DNA of 6,753 bases. Origin: Candidatus Bathyarchaeota archaeon. Lineage in GTDB: Archaea; Thermoproteota; Bathyarchaeia; Bathyarchaeales; Bathycorpusculaceae. Position 1 is the first letter of the stretch, and each line of letters begins with the position of its first letter. The notes below the pieces were generated by a model. The model had not been told where the DNA came from, did not search any database, and saw nothing but the letters and a program-made list of their open reading frames with translations. Shown piece after piece: positions 5,726-6,753 of the stretch. The stretch lies in contig DAOUTL010000074.1 of NCBI GenBank assembly GCA_030626685.1, forward strand, positions 1-6,753, read 5' to 3'. The translations under genes and the position numbers were made by a program.

Positions 5726-5745
5726 TAATCCTTTACAATGGATTA
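5726..5745 (-). repeat. Small inverted repeat next to the DUF4152 ribosome binding site
   Basis: TAATCC (5726-5731) and GGATTA (5740-5745) are perfect 6-base inverted repeats around an 8-base loop. On the minus strand the 3' arm shares its last A with the AGGTGA ribosome binding site (5726 to 5721). An RNA hairpin here could affect ribosome access, or the repeat could be a protein site. It is short and could be chance. Confidence 0.35.
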
Positions 5746-5765
5746 ACAGAATTTATCTTTGCTGC

Positions 5766-6383
5766 TTAATCCGCCGCTTCTTTTAAGTGTATTCCTAAAA
5801 TGAATATTTCTGAGCTTTTGGCTCGACTCGCCTTAGGTTTTAGTATTCTCGCAACTTCAAAATGCTTTTTCATTTTAGTAATGAAGTCGTCTAACATGTC
5901 TCCTTGGAAAACTTTTACGAAAAAGTTTCCCGAAGGCCTAAGCGTTTCAAAGGCTATTTTTAGTGCCTGTTGGGCTAAGTCTATTTGGCGGGCGTGGTCT
6001 ACTTCCCATATTCCAGAGATGTTTGGTGAAGCATCTGATGTTACGACATCAGCTTTTTTTGGGAGAAGCTCCAATATTTGTTGCAGTGTCTCCTGCTCTG
6101 TTATGTCGCCTATTATTGTTCGAACATTATGCTCTGAAAAAGGTTCGATAGGTTTTAAGTCAACTCCTAAAACGAAACCTTTGCTTCCAACAATTTTTCT
6201 TGCTGCTTGAATCCAGCCGCCCGGTGCCGCACCTAAATCGACAACAATATCACTGTTTTTTATGAAATGATACTTTTCTACGGCTTGAAATAGTTTGTAG
6301 GCTGCTCTAGAACGGTATTTTTCCTCTTTAGCCTTCTTATAGTAATAATCTCTTTTGCGCTCTTGTATCCACGCTTTAGGCAA
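5766..6383 (-). CDS. rlmE: 23S rRNA 2'-O-ribose U-methyltransferase, FtsJ/RrmJ family
   Basis: This S-adenosylmethionine-dependent methyltransferase is expected to modify the 2'-O of a 23S rRNA uridine in the peptidyl transferase centre during ribosome assembly. Numbering from GTG at 6395, RSRAAYKLFQ (28-37) gives catalytic Lys34, VDLGAAPGGW (52-61) is the methyl-donor loop, SDASPNISG (120-128) gives Asp121, FFVKVFQGD (158-166) gives Lys161 and SSEIFILG (194-201) gives Glu196. This is the complete K-D-K-E tetrad of the family. There is no C-terminal TRAM domain, which some archaeal members carry. I prefer TTG at 6383, four codons in: AGGTGA (6397-6392) lies 8 bases upstream, the GTG at 6395 sits inside that motif and has no ribosome binding site of its own, and the protein would then begin MPKAWIQERKRDYYYKKAK, as archaeal members commonly do. 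With this start the gene begins 1 base after the TFE-beta stop; with GTG the genes overlap by 11 bases. Either way the two are tightly coupled. Confidence 0.95.
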   Translation of the reverse strand: MPKAWIQERKRDYYYKKAKEEKYRSRAAYKLFQAVEKYHFIKNSDIVVDLGAAPGGWIQAARKIVGSKGFVLGVDLKPIEPFSEHNVRTIIGDITEQETLQQILELLPKKADVVTSDASPNISGIWEVDHARQIDLAQQALKIAFETLRPSGNFFVKVFQGDMLDDFITKMKKHFEVARILKPKASRAKSSEIFILGIHLKEAAD

Positions 6384-6384
6384 A

Positions 6385-6753
6385 CTAACTGTCACCTAGT
6401 ACGCCGGATTCATTTTTTGCTATGGAGAGAAGCCATTCTGTAAGCCTTTCACAGTTCTGTGGGGATATTGTGCTTGATGAGTCGCATCTGGGGTTGTCTG
6501 GACACATTAGGCATGGGCACTCTGCTATTGAGTCTATTGATGCTGGAAGCCTTTTCGTGTAAAGCCTATAAGTCCATCTTCCGTTGCGGAGTTCTCTTTC
6601 TCTGCGGATTAGTCCTTTGCTTTCTAGTTTTAGGGCGATTCTGGAGCCCTCTCTACTGCTTGCTCCGAGTTTTCGCCATAGTTCCGACTGGAGCACACCT
6701 TCATAACCCGTATTCATTACGAATTGTAGGGCTTTCTGTTCTAAGTTGTTGCG
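6385..6753 (-). CDS. TFE-beta (archaeal RPC39/RPC34 homologue), winged helix plus Fe-S domain; 5' end outside window
   Basis: This is probably the beta subunit of archaeal transcription factor E, which with TFE-alpha helps RNA polymerase open promoter DNA. The frame stays open to the right edge: upstream of the ATG at 6717 it reads RNNLEQKALQFV, which supplies the first helix of a winged helix. The true start is therefore beyond 6753, and the ATG at 6717 is internal. The winged helix continues through VLQSELWRKLGASSREGSR and LESKGLIRRE to the wing around NGRWTYRLY. The tail carries CPCLMCPDNPRC followed by SSTISPQNCERLTEWL. Its spacing C-x2-C-x5-C-x10-C, then a conserved TEWL, matches the C-terminal 4Fe-4S motif of human RPC39 (which, from memory, ends in a CGLCP...ISPSNC...TEWL stretch). 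An extra Cys lies two residues before the first ligand. 122 residues are visible, so only a modest N-terminal part is missing. rlmE follows immediately. Confidence 0.85.
   Translation of the reverse strand, partial: RNNLEQKALQFVMNTGYEGVLQSELWRKLGASSREGSRIALKLESKGLIRRERELRNGRWTYRLYTKRLPASIDSIAECPCLMCPDNPRCDSSSTISPQNCERLTEWLLSIAKNESGVLGDS

Noticed and set aside
5800..6210. Rightward open frames of 136 and 62 codons within rlmE
   Set aside because: Both are opposite to rlmE, whose catalytic tetrad and donor-binding loop are all encoded on the minus strand. The rightward translations show no domain.
1..6753. CRISPR array, tRNA, insertion sequence or phage genes
   Set aside because: Reading both strands showed no regularly spaced repeats, no tRNA cloverleaf or T-loop signature, no transposase, and no terminal repeats; genes fill nearly the whole window.

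Overview
The window looks like a piece of an archaeal chromosome. It carries a 20S proteasome beta-type subunit, an archaeal-type NMN adenylyltransferase, an archaeal-type FtsJ/RlmE methyltransferase, a DUF4152 (PF2046-like) protein, and a winged-helix/iron-sulfur protein matching TFE-beta, the archaeal counterpart of RNA polymerase III subunit RPC39. A proteasome beta subunit without its catalytic Thr1, together with TFE-beta, points to the Thermoproteota/TACK side (Bathyarchaeia would fit). That lineage placement is inference; no rRNA is present. Genes are dense, with AGGTGA/AGGAGG ribosome binding sites and frequent TTG/GTG starts.

Layout. Positions 1-881 hold a leftward pair: an O6-methylguanine-DNA methyltransferase (ogt) followed by an NMN adenylyltransferase cut off by the left edge. 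Positions 882-971 are a compact divergent promoter region. From 972 to 4430 four genes run rightward: proteasome beta subunit, AMMECR1-family protein, a GT28/MurG-like glycosyltransferase 4 bases behind it, and nadC, which has its own ribosome binding site and a possible promoter. From 4446 to the right edge four genes run leftward, read from right to left: TFE-beta (5' end outside the window), RlmE, the DUF4152 exonuclease-like protein, and a SpoIIM-family membrane protein. nadC and the SpoIIM gene converge with only 15 bases between them. No intergenic gap exceeds about 100 bases. I saw no tRNA, rRNA, CRISPR array, insertion sequence or attachment site.

How the genes fit together. nadC (quinolinate to nicotinate mononucleotide) and the NMN adenylyltransferase are two steps of NAD synthesis lying in separate transcription units. 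The right-hand cluster joins a transcription initiation factor, an rRNA methyltransferase and a probable single-strand exonuclease, which looks like an information-processing operon with a membrane protein of unknown role at its end. The AMMECR1 protein and glycosyltransferase are probably co-translated, but nothing in the window gives their shared job.

Most of this is conserved core archaeal genome, and I see no convincing new multi-gene defence or mobile system. The observations most worth following are the Thr1-to-Ala change in the proteasome subunit, the RPC39-like Fe-S signature at the right edge, two genes whose obvious GTG start lies inside the ribosome binding site, and the SpoIIM-like membrane protein in the information-processing cluster.
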